Of a stretch of 64,000 nucleotides of DNA, positions 43,026 to 52,237 are shown piece by piece. This DNA is from Burkholderia puraquae. Lineage in GTDB: Bacteria > Pseudomonadota > Gammaproteobacteria > Burkholderiales > Burkholderiaceae. The stretch spans positions 62,001 to 126,000 of the forward strand of contig NZ_NBYX01000017.1 of assembly GCF_002099195.1 (NCBI RefSeq), given 5' to 3'. The translations under genes were made by a program, and so were the position numbers. The first letter of the stretch is position 1; every line of letters starts with the position of its first letter. The notes under the pieces were generated by a model. It saw nothing but the letters and a program-made list of their open reading frames with translations. It made no database searches and had not been told where the DNA came from.

Positions 43026-43925
43026 ATGTCCGAGCCCATCGACCTCTCGCAGATCGCCCCCACGCTGAAGGCAGAAATTCTCGCCGAGGCGCTGCCGTAC
43101 ATCCGCCGCTACCACGGCAAGACCGTGGTGATCAAATACGGCGGCAACGCGATGACGGAAGAGCGGCTCAAGCAGGGCTTCGCGCGCGACGTGATCCTGC
43201 TGAAACTGGTCGGCATCAATCCGGTGATCGTCCACGGCGGCGGTCCGCAGATCGATCAGGCACTGAAGAAGATCGGCAAGGCCGGCACCTTCATCCAGGG
43301 CATGCGCGTCACCGACGAAGAGACGATGGAAGTCGTCGAATGGGTGCTGGGCGGCGAAGTGCAGCAGGACATCGTGACGCTGATCAACCACTTCGGCGGC
43401 CATGCGGTAGGCCTGACCGGCAAGGACGGCGGCCTGATCCACGCACGCAAGCTGCTGATGCCGGATCGCGACAACCCGGGCCAGTACATCGACATCGGCC
43501 AGGTCGGCGAAGTCGAGGCGATCAACCCGGCAGTCGTGAAGGCGCTGCAGGACGACGCGTTCATCCCGGTGATCTCGCCGATCGGTTTCGGCGAGGATGG
43601 CCTGTCGTACAACATCAACGCCGACCTCGTCGCGGGCAAGCTCGCCACCGTGCTGAACGCCGAGAAGCTGCTGATGATGACCAACATCCCCGGCGTGATG
43701 GACAAGGACGGCAACCTGCTGACTGATCTCTCCGCGCGCGAGATCGATGCGCTGTTCGAGGACGGCACGATCTCGGGCGGCATGCTGCCGAAGATCTCGT
43801 CGGCACTCGACGCCGCGAAGAGCGGCGTAAAGTCGGTGCACATCGTCGACGGCCGGATCGAGCACTCGGTGCTGCTGGAAATCCTGACCGAGCAACCGTT
43901 CGGCACGATGATCCGCTCGCATTGA
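43026..43925 (+). CDS. argB: acetylglutamate kinase
   Basis: A 299-residue kinase for the second step of arginine synthesis (N-acetylglutamate to its 5-phosphate). Motifs include VVIKYGGNAM (ATP site), NPVIVHGGGPQID, the substrate-binding INADLVAGKLATVLNAEKLLMMTNIPGVMDKDG and SGGMLPKISSALDAAKSGVKSVHIVDGRIEHSVLLEIL. The N-terminal helix (SQIAPTLKAEILAEALPYIRRYHG) is of the type that mediates hexamerisation and arginine feedback in sensitive enzymes. It overlaps the nucleotidase start. Confidence 0.97.
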   Translation: MSEPIDLSQIAPTLKAEILAEALPYIRRYHGKTVVIKYGGNAMTEERLKQGFARDVILLKLVGINPVIVHGGGPQIDQALKKIGKAGTFIQGMRVTDEETMEVVEWVLGGEVQQDIVTLINHFGGHAVGLTGKDGGLIHARKLLMPDRDNPGQYIDIGQVGEVEAINPAVVKALQDDAFIPVISPIGFGEDGLSYNINADLVAGKLATVLNAEKLLMMTNIPGVMDKDGNLLTDLSAREIDALFEDGTISGGMLPKISSALDAAKSGVKSVHIVDGRIEHSVLLEILTEQPFGTMIRSH

Positions 43926-44713
43926 GCGCGCGCCGCCCGCCCTCCAGCCCCGACCTGCCGGCGTCGCTGCGACGCCGGCGCATCTCCCGCAGCCGGCCGC
44001 GCGCCGGCACACCCGTCTGGCTGTTCGATCTCGACAACACGCTGCACCACGCATCGCACGCGATCTTTCCGGAGATCAACCGCGCGATGACGCAGTACAT
44101 CATCGACACGCTCCACGTCGAGCGTGCTGAAGCCGATCGCCTGCGCAACGGTTATACGGAACGCTACGGCGCGGCGCTTCTCGGCCTCACGCGCCATCAT
44201 CCGATCGATCCGCACGACTTCCTGCGCGCGGTTCACACTTTCACCGACCTGCCCGCAATGGTGCGTACCGAGCGCGGGCTCGCGCGCATCATTGCCTCGC
44301 TGCCAGGCCGCAAGTTCGTGCTGACCAACGCGCCGGAGAACTACGCACGCGCGGTGCTGCGCGAACTGCGCATCGAGCGGTTGTTCGAGCGCGTGATCGC
44401 GATCGAGCACATGCGCGACCGCCGCACGTGGCGCGCGAAGCCCGATCACACGATGCTGCGCAGGACGCTGCGTGCCGCGAACGCGCGCATGGCCGACGCA
44501 ATCCTCGTCGAAGACACCCGCAGCCACCTGAAGCGCTACAAGCGCCTCGGCATCGGCACCGTATGGATCACCGGCCACCTGCCGGGCCATCTGCCGAACA
44601 TCGGCCGTCCGCATTATGTCGACCAACGCATTCGTTCGTTAAAATCGCTCCGACTGGGCACACGATCGGGGCGACAGAAATGCAGCCGACTTACCCGCAG
44701 GACCAAGCCGTAA
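43922..44713 (+). CDS. HAD-superfamily pyrimidine 5'-nucleotidase
   Basis: A 263-residue hydrolase (from the start listed) with HAD motif I in VWLFDLDNTLHHASHAIFP, motif II in VLTNAPENYARAVL, Lys of motif III in WRAKPDHTML and motif IV in AILVEDTRSHLKRYKRLG. It matches the SDT1/pyrimidine 5'-nucleotidase group. No ATG or GTG precedes the conserved region; the likeliest start is the TTG at 43922, which overlaps the argB stop. The Arg-rich first 28 residues are dispensable-looking. Its 3' end overlaps slmA by 34 bases. Confidence 0.85.
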   Translation: MSARRPPSSPDLPASLRRRRISRSRPRAGTPVWLFDLDNTLHHASHAIFPEINRAMTQYIIDTLHVERAEADRLRNGYTERYGAALLGLTRHHPIDPHDFLRAVHTFTDLPAMVRTERGLARIIASLPGRKFVLTNAPENYARAVLRELRIERLFERVIAIEHMRDRRTWRAKPDHTMLRRTLRAANARMADAILVEDTRSHLKRYKRLGIGTVWITGHLPGHLPNIGRPHYVDQRIRSLKSLRLGTRSGRQKCSRLTRRTKP

Positions 44714-45342
44714 CGAAAGACCAGGCCACACCGTCCCGCCCGCGCCCGAAGCCGGGCGAGCGGCGCGTGATGATCCTGCAGACGCTCGCCGCGATGCTCG
44801 AGGCACCCAAAGCCGAAAAAATCACGACCGCCGCGCTCGCGGCCCGGCTCGACGTGTCGGAAGCGGCGCTCTACCGGCATTTCGCCAGCAAGGCGAAGAT
44901 GTACGAAGGGCTGATCGAATTCATCGAGCAGGCGCTGTTCGGCCTCGTCAACCAGATCGTCGCGAAGGAGCCGAACGGCGTACTGCAGGCGCGCACGATC
45001 GCGCTGACGATGCTCAATTTCGCCGCGAAGAATCCGGGCATGACGCGCGTGCTGACCGGCGAGGCGCTGGTCGGCGAGGACGAGCGCCTCACCGAACGCG
45101 TGAACCAGCTGCTCGACCGGATCGAGGCGACCGTCAAGCAATGCCTGCGGGTGGCGCGCACGGAGGCGGATGCGCCCGACGGCGCGGCGCCGTTCGAACT
45201 GCCGCCCGACTACGATCCCGCCGCGCGCGCGAGCCTGCTCGTCAGCTACGTGATCGGCCGGTGGCACCGCTTCGCGAAGGGCGGGTTCCAGAAGCCGCCC
45301 GCCGAGCAGGCCGATGCGCATTTGCAATTAATCCTGCGATAA
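44680..45342 (+). CDS. slmA: nucleoid occlusion factor SlmA (TetR family)
   Basis: A 220-residue TetR-fold DNA-binding protein that blocks FtsZ ring assembly over the nucleoid. The N-terminal helix-turn-helix is GERRVMILQTLAAMLEAPKAEKITTAALAARLDVSEAALYRHFASKAKMYEGLIEFIEQALF, matching SlmA rather than drug-responsive TetR proteins; the C-terminal domain contains an extra 15-residue loop (ARTEADAPDGAAPFELPPDYD). The ATG at 44680 lies inside the end of the nucleotidase gene; a later ATG at 44770 would cut into the DNA-binding domain. Confidence 0.93.
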   Translation: MQPTYPQDQAVTKDQATPSRPRPKPGERRVMILQTLAAMLEAPKAEKITTAALAARLDVSEAALYRHFASKAKMYEGLIEFIEQALFGLVNQIVAKEPNGVLQARTIALTMLNFAAKNPGMTRVLTGEALVGEDERLTERVNQLLDRIEATVKQCLRVARTEADAPDGAAPFELPPDYDPAARASLLVSYVIGRWHRFAKGGFQKPPAEQADAHLQLILR

Positions 45343-45577
45343 AGCGCGAGGCGACGACGGAAGCGCCTCGGGTGCGCTTTCATCCAGCGGAACCGCGTCA
45401 TGGCATCACCGACGTGCAAGCGCCCATTCCATGGTCGTCGGGACGCCCGGCGCAACCTTGCCTGCCCCGCAGCCAGCTATATTGACAGCCTGACTCGGGG
45501 CCGTGCGTCGCATCCGATGCACGGCCCATATTAATTCGCCATCCTGAATATACAATCGCCTGAATGAACCGCCGCCA
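45343..45577. other. boundary region between slmA and the adhesion island, with hairpin
   Basis: About 235 bases without a gene. A 9-bp hairpin, GGGCCGTGC/GCACGGCCC with a nested TCG/CGA pair, is at 45498-45527 and may terminate slmA. GC content drops after it. This marks the left edge of a segment that looks inserted between slmA and metX. Confidence 0.4.
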
Positions 45578-45961
45578 GGCCTGAAAACAGTCGCGATGGT
45601 CGAGTCGAATCGGGAAATTGGCAATGCGGTTGCCACCGGGCGGCGTTATTACGTCTCCAGCTTGCCGCCAGACGCTGCACGTATCGCAGATGCCGTGCGC
45701 TTGCACTGGGCCATCGAGAACGGCATGCATTGGACGCTTGATATGACATTCGGTGAAGACCCGTGCCGCGTGCGGGTGAACCACGCTGCACGGAACTTCG
45801 CTGTCCTGCGAAAAATCGCGCTGAACCTGCTACGCCAGGACCGCACGACAAAAGCCGGATTGAAAAACCGGCGCATGTTGGCATGTACCAACGACTGCTA
45901 TCCGGCGAAGCTCGTCGGATCGTCGCCAATCGCTCGATCCGCGAACGCCCCCCCCTCGTGA
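45578..45961 (+). pseudogene. truncated ISAs1-family transposase, C-terminal remnant
   Basis: The frame encodes the C-terminal third of an ISAs1-type DDE transposase: GLKTVAMVESNREIGN, RRYYVSSLPPDAARIADAVRLHWAIENGMHWTLDMTFGEDPCRVRVNHAARNFAVLRKIALNLLRQD. The WxIEN-x-x-HW-x-LD block carries the catalytic Glu region. A stop codon lies in frame at about 45546, and the first two thirds of the protein, with the first catalytic Asp residues, are missing; full-length members have about 370 residues. The end also diverges (CYPAKLVGSSPIARS). It is a dead IS fragment, evidence of past rearrangement at the island edge. Confidence 0.85.
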
Positions 45962-46193
45962 CGTTTCATGCGATTGCCGGGGACCATGACAATTCTTAAA
46001 AGAAATTTAGTACGCGACTCGGCATATACGGTCGCGACTTAGAACTCGTCCCATTCTTTCGCTCGCCTTACTTTGGAAGAATGTCACCTGTTTCCTGCCA
46101 CTGCTGCCGCTCCGTGGCAGCGACGCGCGACAGCGCGATGGAAACGTCCGTGCGTCGTCTTTCGACGCGAGGCCCTTACTAACAGGTACTTAA
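45962..46193 (+). promoter_or_regulatory. fimbrial operon promoter/leader region
   Basis: An AT-richer stretch without a gene. It contains two hairpins in the probable leader: CTGCCAC/GTGGCAG (46095-46120, 12-base loop) and GCGTCG/CGACGC (46152-46168). No invertible-element repeats or sigma-54 box were recognised. AGG lies 8 bases before the pilin ATG. Confidence 0.4.
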
Positions 46194-46736
46194 ATGTCCA
46201 AAAAAGCACTTCCCATTCTGATGGCGACGGCAGGTCTCCTCGCCGCGGCCTCGTCGGCACAGGCAGCCGACGGCACGATCACGATCACCGGTGAAATCAC
46301 CGCCCAGACCTGCAACATCTCCGGTGACGGCGGCGGCAAGGATTTCACCGTCACGCTGCCCAATGTGTCGACGTCGGCCCTCGCTGCGGCGGGTTCGACC
46401 GCCGGCCGCAAGCCGTTCCGCATCAACCTGTCGAACTGTTCGCCGAATTCGGGCAACGCATCGGTGTACTTCGAGCCGGGCACGACGGTCAACGCGCAGA
46501 CGGGCCAGTTGTTCAACACGACGGGTGACGCGAAGAACGTCGAGGTCGGCCTGCTGAACAAGGACGGTTCGAACATCAAGCTCGGCGCAGCGCAAGCGCA
46601 GCAGAACTCGCAGACCGTGGCGATCGCAGGCGGCTCGGCAGAGCTCAACTACTACGCGCAATACGTTGCAACCGGCGGTGCGGCCACGGCAGGCAAGGTC
46701 GGTACGTCGGTCATGTACTCGGTCTCGTACCAATAA
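46194..46736 (+). CDS. fimbrial major subunit (type 1-like pilin), copy 1
   Basis: A 180-residue secreted pilin with a signal peptide (MSKKALPILMATAGLLAAASSAQA, cleavage before ADGTI). The mature protein has the pilin features: DGTITITGEITAQTC with Cys near the N-terminus, the second Cys in LSNCSPNSGN forming the conserved disulfide, the G-x-x-F region, and the C-terminal beta strand ending in MYSVSYQ that receives donor-strand exchange. It is followed by its chaperone and usher, and a close relative lies at 51687. Confidence 0.92.
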   Translation: MSKKALPILMATAGLLAAASSAQAADGTITITGEITAQTCNISGDGGGKDFTVTLPNVSTSALAAAGSTAGRKPFRINLSNCSPNSGNASVYFEPGTTVNAQTGQLFNTTGDAKNVEVGLLNKDGSNIKLGAAQAQQNSQTVAIAGGSAELNYYAQYVATGGAATAGKVGTSVMYSVSYQ

Positions 46737-46830
46737 CCGGGTTTTCCGACCGGCGGCCCGCGCGCGCAAAGCATGAGCGGCGCGCGGGCCGACCGACAGC
46801 GAGTTGATCATCTACAGGGAGAAATCGGCG

Positions 46831-47595
46831 ATGAGGATGCCAATGAACTGGCGCTCGAGCGTGGGCGCCGCAGCGCTGGTCGCCTCGCTTTCCGGCATGG
46901 GTACCGCGGACGCAAGCGTCGTGATCGGCGGAACGCGCGTGGTCTATCCGGAAAAGGAACGCGAGGTAACGGTCAAGCTGACCAACGAGGGCGACAGGCC
47001 GTCGCTGGTGCAGGCATGGATCGACGACGGTCATGCAAACGCGCTGCCCGACGAGTCGAAGGTACCGTTCATGCTGACGCCGCCGCTGTTCCGCCTCGAT
47101 CCGAAGAAAGGCCAGAGCCTGCGCCTGATCTATACGCAGGAACCGCTCGCCCAGGACAAGGAAACGCTGTACTGGCTCAACGTGCTCGACGTCCCGCCTC
47201 AGGCAGCCGACGATTCAAACTCGCCGAACCTGCTGCAGCTCGCGTTCCGCTCGCGCATCAAGCTGTTCTTCCGGCCAGCCGCGCTACAGGGTGACGCCGA
47301 CGAATCCGCGGAAAAAGTCACCTGGAACTTCGCACCGAAGGCCGGCGGCGGTTATGCGCTGCAAGCGAAAAACCCGACGCCCTATCACGTGACGTTCACC
47401 AAGCTGACCGTCAAGTCAGGCGGCGCCACATGGACCAACGACAAGGGTGGCATGGTCAAGCCGGGGGCCACCGAACAATTCGACGTAGGCAACGTGCAGT
47501 CGGCGCCCGGCGCGCCCATCGAGGTCGATTACACATTCCTCAACGACTACGGGGCGGGCATCGAAGGCCGCTACGCACCGAAGAAATCGCACTGA
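46831..47595 (+). CDS. periplasmic pilus-assembly chaperone
   Basis: A 254-residue PapD/FimC-like chaperone with a signal peptide (ending around GTADA-SVVIGG). Two immunoglobulin-like domains are seen: N-terminal GGTRVVYPEKEREVTVKLTNEGDRPSLVQAWID with the conserved pilus-binding Arg and a later Lys region, PFMLTPPLFRLDPKKGQSLRLIYT, then YWLNVLDVPP (donor strand) and the C-terminal domain with NPTPYHVTFTKLTV. It donates a strand to fold pilins and carries them to the usher. AGGGAG precedes the ATG at 46831; ATG codons at 46837 and 46843 are alternatives. Confidence 0.94.
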   Translation: MRMPMNWRSSVGAAALVASLSGMGTADASVVIGGTRVVYPEKEREVTVKLTNEGDRPSLVQAWIDDGHANALPDESKVPFMLTPPLFRLDPKKGQSLRLIYTQEPLAQDKETLYWLNVLDVPPQAADDSNSPNLLQLAFRSRIKLFFRPAALQGDADESAEKVTWNFAPKAGGGYALQAKNPTPYHVTFTKLTVKSGGATWTNDKGGMVKPGATEQFDVGNVQSAPGAPIEVDYTFLNDYGAGIEGRYAPKKSH

Positions 47596-47677
47596 CGCCT
47601 CGACCGTTCCCGACTTAACCCGTCTCTGATCGACGGTACGGCAATCGTACCGGCGCTGGCAGACCGTCGCTCGCAAT

Positions 47678-50320
47678 ATGACGATGCGGCATCAATACAT
47701 TGAATTAATGCGAGCGAATCATCTTATTCACACCCCGGAGGCCCCCGCGCGTTTCGCGCTTAAACCGGGCTATCTGTTCGTCATGGCGGCGCTGGGCAGC
47801 TGGGCTGCCGGCGCGTGCGCCGACGAAACGCTGGCTGCATCGGCGGGAGGCTTCCAGGTCGCGCAGGTTCAGTTCAACGACACGCTGATGATGAAGCCGC
47901 GCGGCCAGCGGCTCGACCTCGATCGCTTCGCGAAAGGCAATCCGGTCCCGGCCGGCGATTATCTTGTCGACCTCTACGTGAACGAAACCTGGACCGGCCG
48001 CTCGACGGTGCGCTTCAACGCAGCGGCAGGCGCGGTCAACGCGGCGCCGTGCTTCGATCGCGCCCTCGTGAGCCGGCTCGGCCTCGACGACCAGGCGCTG
48101 ACCGACTCGGCGCGCGCCGAGCTGCTCCGCGTGCAGGCCGGCGAGTGCACGGACATCGACAAGCTGGTGGCCGACGCAGCGGTCGAATTCGACATGTCGG
48201 AATTGCGCCTGAATGTCAGCATTCCGCAGGCGTCGCTACTGCGCAATCCGCGCGGCTATGTGAGCCCGGAACTGTGGGACGGCGGCGTGCCGAGCGCGAC
48301 GCTCAAGTACGACGCGAACGTGTTCCGGAACATGTCGTCGGGCTATGACAGCACGCAGGCCTATGTCGGGTTGAACGCAGGCGCCAACGTCGGCAACTGG
48401 CATTTCCGGCACAACGGATCCTATAGCGCGCAATCCCGCGGGCCGAACCGCTACCGGAGCCTCAACACCTACGTGCAGCGCGACCTGCCGGCATGGCGCA
48501 GCCAGTTGAAGGTCGGCGAGACCTATACCGACGGTACGCTGTTCGACAGTGTCGGCATGCGCGGCGCGACGCTCGAAACGGACGACCGGATGCTCCCCGA
48601 TTCGATGCGCGGCTATGCACCGATGATTCGCGGCGTAGCCACGAGCAACGCGCACGTCGAGGTGTCACAGAACGGCTCGCTGCTGTACGAAACCAACGTC
48701 GCGCCGGGTCCCTTCGAAATCAACGACCTGTACGCGACCGGTTACGGCGGCAACCTGCTCGTCACGGTCACCGAGGCAGACGGCCGGAAGCACAGCTTCA
48801 CGGTGCCGTATGCGGCCGTCGTGCAGGCGCTGCGCCCCGGTATCTCGCGATTGGGAATCGCGGTCGGCCAGTTGCGCGAATCGCAGCTCGAGCGTCACCC
48901 GTATTTCGCACAGGCTACGTATCAGCGCGGCATCAGCAACCTGCTGACCGGCTACGTCGGCGCAATTGTCGCGGAAAACTATCTCGCCGGGCTGGTCGGC
49001 GCCGCGTTCAACACGCCAGTCGGCGCACTCGCGGTCGATGTCACACAGGCGAGCGCCCGCATCCCGGGCGTAACGGCCACGAGCGGCCAGAGCGTGCGCG
49101 TCAGCTACAGCAAGTCCGTCGAAGCGACCGGCACGAACATCGCGGTCGCCGCGTATCGCTACTCGTCGCGCGGGTACTGGGGCATGCGCGATGCGATGTC
49201 TGCCCGCGAGCAGGCGGCGGCGGGCCGCGATCCGAACGACCTCTATCGGCAACGTAACCAGGTGCAGCTGACGCTGAACCAGACGCTCGGCGAAGGGCGC
49301 GGCACGCTGTTCGCGATCGGCTCGTCGGCCAGCTACTGGAATCGTCAAGGCACGACCACGCAATTCCAGGTCGGCTACAACAACAGCCTGCGGATCGCCG
49401 GCCTCAACCTGAGCTACAACCTGTCAGTGTCGCGGCAGCGCGACGGCTATTCGGGCAACCTGAACAATCAGGTCTACGCGAACGTGACCATCCCGCTCGG
49501 CCGGCGCTCGCATGCGCCGACGCTGAATGCGAGTGTCGCGCGCGACAATCAGGGCGGCACCACCAGTCAGACGTCGCTGACGGGTTCGCTCGGCGAATCC
49601 AATGCATTCACCTACGGGCTGAACACCAACACCGGCGGCGGCTCGACATCGGGCGGCGGCAATGCGCAGTATCGCAGCCCGTTCGCGACCTTCTCGGGCA
49701 GCGCGACCGGCGGCAGCGGCTACTCGAGCGTATCGGTCGGCGTATCGGGCGGCATCGTCGGTCATGCGGGCGGCGTCACGCTGGCCAACGACCTCGGGGA
49801 CACGGTCGCGATCATCGAGGCCAAGGATGCCATCGGCGCACGCGTCACCAACGGTACGGACGTCAGGATCGGCCGGCGCGGCTATGCAGTGCTGCCGTAT
49901 CTGACGCCGTACAAGATGAATACCGTCGAACTCGATCCGAAGGGCATCCCGCTGGACGTGGAGATGTTGACGACGAGCCAGCAGGTCGCGCCGCGTGCGA
50001 ATTCGGTCGTGAGGCTGAAGTTCGGCACCGCCAGCGGGCGGGCGGTACTGCTCGGGATCCATCAACCGGACGGCACGCCGGTGCCGTTCGGCAGCACCGT
50101 GGTGGACGAAGCAGGTAACTCGGTCGGCATGGCGGGCCAGGGCGGCACGGTATTCACGCGCGGCCTGAACGACTCGGGCGTGTTGACGGCGAAATGGGGC
50201 CGCCGCGCCAATCAATCCTGTTCGCTCTCCTACCGTTTGCCGACCGAGCGCAGCAAGCATGCCGCGTACGAACGGGTGGACGCGAAATGCGACTACTCGT
50301 TGATCAAGGCCCGGCCATAA
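47678..50320 (+). CDS. outer-membrane fimbrial usher
   Basis: An 880-residue FimD/PapC-type usher. It has a long N-terminal leader with a hydrophobic stretch (YLFVMAALGSWAAGACA), an N-terminal chaperone-binding domain (VQFNDTLMMKPRGQRLDLDRFAKGNPVPAGDYLVDLYVN), a 24-strand barrel with plug, and C-terminal domains (GYAVLPYLTPYKMNTVELDPKGIPLDVEML; VPFGSTVVDEAGNSVGMAGQGGTVFTRG). The final CSLSYRLPTE ... CDY cysteine pair is typical. It secretes and assembles the pilins of this operon. An ATG at 47708 could be the true start. Confidence 0.94.
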   Translation: MTMRHQYIELMRANHLIHTPEAPARFALKPGYLFVMAALGSWAAGACADETLAASAGGFQVAQVQFNDTLMMKPRGQRLDLDRFAKGNPVPAGDYLVDLYVNETWTGRSTVRFNAAAGAVNAAPCFDRALVSRLGLDDQALTDSARAELLRVQAGECTDIDKLVADAAVEFDMSELRLNVSIPQASLLRNPRGYVSPELWDGGVPSATLKYDANVFRNMSSGYDSTQAYVGLNAGANVGNWHFRHNGSYSAQSRGPNRYRSLNTYVQRDLPAWRSQLKVGETYTDGTLFDSVGMRGATLETDDRMLPDSMRGYAPMIRGVATSNAHVEVSQNGSLLYETNVAPGPFEINDLYATGYGGNLLVTVTEADGRKHSFTVPYAAVVQALRPGISRLGIAVGQLRESQLERHPYFAQATYQRGISNLLTGYVGAIVAENYLAGLVGAAFNTPVGALAVDVTQASARIPGVTATSGQSVRVSYSKSVEATGTNIAVAAYRYSSRGYWGMRDAMSAREQAAAGRDPNDLYRQRNQVQLTLNQTLGEGRGTLFAIGSSASYWNRQGTTTQFQVGYNNSLRIAGLNLSYNLSVSRQRDGYSGNLNNQVYANVTIPLGRRSHAPTLNASVARDNQGGTTSQTSLTGSLGESNAFTYGLNTNTGGGSTSGGGNAQYRSPFATFSGSATGGSGYSSVSVGVSGGIVGHAGGVTLANDLGDTVAIIEAKDAIGARVTNGTDVRIGRRGYAVLPYLTPYKMNTVELDPKGIPLDVEMLTTSQQVAPRANSVVRLKFGTASGRAVLLGIHQPDGTPVPFGSTVVDEAGNSVGMAGQGGTVFTRGLNDSGVLTAKWGRRANQSCSLSYRLPTERSKHAAYERVDAKCDYSLIKARP

Positions 50321-50360
50321 GCCGCCTCCTTAGCACACTCAATTCAACGGTGAGATTTTC

Positions 50361-51434
50361 ATGACCTTCATCCCACGCAGATTGGCCAAACATCTTCTCG
50401 GATTGCTCATCGTCTGGATGATGCCGACGGCATTCGGTTTCGGCGTTGCTCACGCACAGTCCTGCCGGTTCAACAGCCGTGACCTCTTCAGCACGTTCTA
50501 TGGATTCAACCCGGGAGGGAAAATCGTCATCCCGCCCAATTTGCCGAACGGCGGCGTTATCGCCACCATCACTCTGCAAATTCCGTACGACTGCCAGGCC
50601 AATCCCGGTCAGCCCGGCGGATGGGAGTTCAAGTTCAAACAGTGGTATCACGAGACCGACATCCCTGGCGTGTTCTACACCGGCGGGATGAACGGCTCGC
50701 CAACGATTCATCACTATTACTACATGGGCATTCGCACGACGAACCTGGATACGGGCGAAGTGATGATGATGGGGTGTTGCGGTTATCAGTCGTGGGGGCC
50801 ACCGATCGAACAGACCGGGCCGGCCCAGGGTGTGCTGAGAATCAAGAAGGAATTGGTCAAACTGGACGACCGGATCTACAACTACCCGAATGCCGCCATG
50901 AGCCCCATGAATCAATACGACACCGAGATATACGCATTCAACCGGAATACCAATCAATCCGCAGCGTTGTGGAGATCTTACTGGCGCGACAGCGGAAATC
51001 TTGCGGTCAAGCCGGTCAGCTGTACCGTTTTGACGAAAAACCCCAACGTCCCGCTGCCGCCAGTCGCCGCCAGCAAGCTGAACGCAATCAACATGACAGC
51101 TGGCGATCGCGACTTCGCCATCAGCCTGTCCTGCAAGGCCGGCACGAATCTCTACGTGACGCTGACGGACCTGACCAATCCGGGAAACATGAGCAATAAA
51201 CTCACGCTCACGCAGGACGCCACGGCGAAGGGCGTCATGCTACGGATCCTCAGGAACGGCCAACCGGTCGGCTACGGCCCCGATTCGCCCGCGGTCGGCA
51301 ACCCGAACCAGTGGTACGTCGGCCCGTCGGGATCGACGACCAGCATCCCGCTGAGTGCGCAGTACATCGCGACCGGCGCCGTGTCCGCCGGGACGGTCAA
51401 GGGTGCCGCGACGTTCACGTTGAGCTATCAGTGA
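50361..51434 (+). CDS. fimbrial tip adhesin / two-domain minor pilin
   Basis: A 357-residue secreted protein with a signal peptide (MTFIPRRLAKHLLGLLIVWMMPTAFGFGVAHA). The first about 180 residues form an unrecognised domain rich in Tyr, Trp and His with an MMMGCCGYQSWGPP motif, probably the receptor-binding lectin domain. The C-terminal about 140 residues (VKPVSCTVL ... FAISLSCKAGTNLYVTLTD ... LSAQYIATGAVSAGTVKGAATFTLSYQ) are a pilin domain with its disulfide and C-terminal strand. This two-domain build is that of FimH-like tip adhesins. The ligand cannot be told. Confidence 0.85.
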   Translation: MTFIPRRLAKHLLGLLIVWMMPTAFGFGVAHAQSCRFNSRDLFSTFYGFNPGGKIVIPPNLPNGGVIATITLQIPYDCQANPGQPGGWEFKFKQWYHETDIPGVFYTGGMNGSPTIHHYYYMGIRTTNLDTGEVMMMGCCGYQSWGPPIEQTGPAQGVLRIKKELVKLDDRIYNYPNAAMSPMNQYDTEIYAFNRNTNQSAALWRSYWRDSGNLAVKPVSCTVLTKNPNVPLPPVAASKLNAINMTAGDRDFAISLSCKAGTNLYVTLTDLTNPGNMSNKLTLTQDATAKGVMLRILRNGQPVGYGPDSPAVGNPNQWYVGPSGSTTSIPLSAQYIATGAVSAGTVKGAATFTLSYQ

Positions 51435-51686
51435 ACGCAGTGCGCTCGACAGCGCAGTGATTCGGCAGTGCGTCTGCCGCAACAACCCGATCTCAAGCGG
51501 AAGGCGCACGCCATCGGTCATCATCCGATCGATGACCGTAACAAGCTTCTGATTAGTAGTCCGACAGGATTACATCGGAAGGTGATTGTCGGATGAATTC
51601 GAAGTATCGCCCTTACAGCCGGTCACGGCAGGTGGACGGTGCGACGACAGAGTCCGTTTTTCCAACTAGTACTCGAGGAAATTGAT
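51435..51686 (+). promoter_or_regulatory. intergenic region before pilin copy 2
   Basis: About 250 bases without a gene; AT-richer from about 51530. The length suggests a separate promoter for the second pilin. GAGGAA lies 7 bases before its ATG. Confidence 0.35.
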
Positions 51687-52229
51687 ATGAAGTTCGCACT
51701 CTCCAGCATCGCAGCACTCACCCTCGTTGCCGCAGCAACCCTGCCGGCCGTGGCACACGCCAGCGACGGCACGATCACCATCAACGGCAATATCGGTACG
51801 CAAACCTGCACGATCGACGGCAACGGCACGGGCGGCAAGGACTTCACGGTCGCGCTGCCGAAGGTGTCGACGTCGTCGCTCGCCACCGGCGGTTCGACGG
51901 CCGGCCGCACGCCGTTCAAGATCGGCCTGAAGAACTGCTCGCCGGCAAGCGGGAACGTCTACACGCACTTCGAGCCGGGCACGACGGTCAACTCGACGAC
52001 CGGCCAGTTGCTCAATGCAACCGGCACCGCGAAGAACGTCGAAGTCGGCCTGCTCAACAGCGATATGAGCAACATCGGCGTCGGCAAGGCCGATGAAAAC
52101 TCGAAGTCGGTCGCACTGTCGAACGGCGCAGCGGAACTGCCGTACTACGCCCAATATGTCGCAACGGGCGGCGCCGCAGGCCAGGGTACGGTGAATACGT
52201 CCGTCATGTACTCGATCATGTATCAGTAA
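51687..52229 (+). CDS. fimbrial major subunit (type 1-like pilin), copy 2
   Basis: A 180-residue pilin with a signal peptide (MKFALSSIAALTLVAAATLPAVAHA, cleavage before SDGTI). It aligns with copy 1 over its full length with roughly two thirds identical residues by eye, including GGKDFTVALPKVSTSSL, GSTAGRTPF, FEPGTTVNSTTGQL, AKNVEVGLLN and YYAQYVATGGAA ... MYQ. The disulfide cysteines are conserved. It may be an alternative shaft subunit or antigenic variant that uses the same chaperone and usher. A strong hairpin follows. Confidence 0.92.
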   Translation: MKFALSSIAALTLVAAATLPAVAHASDGTITINGNIGTQTCTIDGNGTGGKDFTVALPKVSTSSLATGGSTAGRTPFKIGLKNCSPASGNVYTHFEPGTTVNSTTGQLLNATGTAKNVEVGLLNSDMSNIGVGKADENSKSVALSNGAAELPYYAQYVATGGAAGQGTVNTSVMYSIMYQ

Positions 52230-52237
52230 AGACGGCG

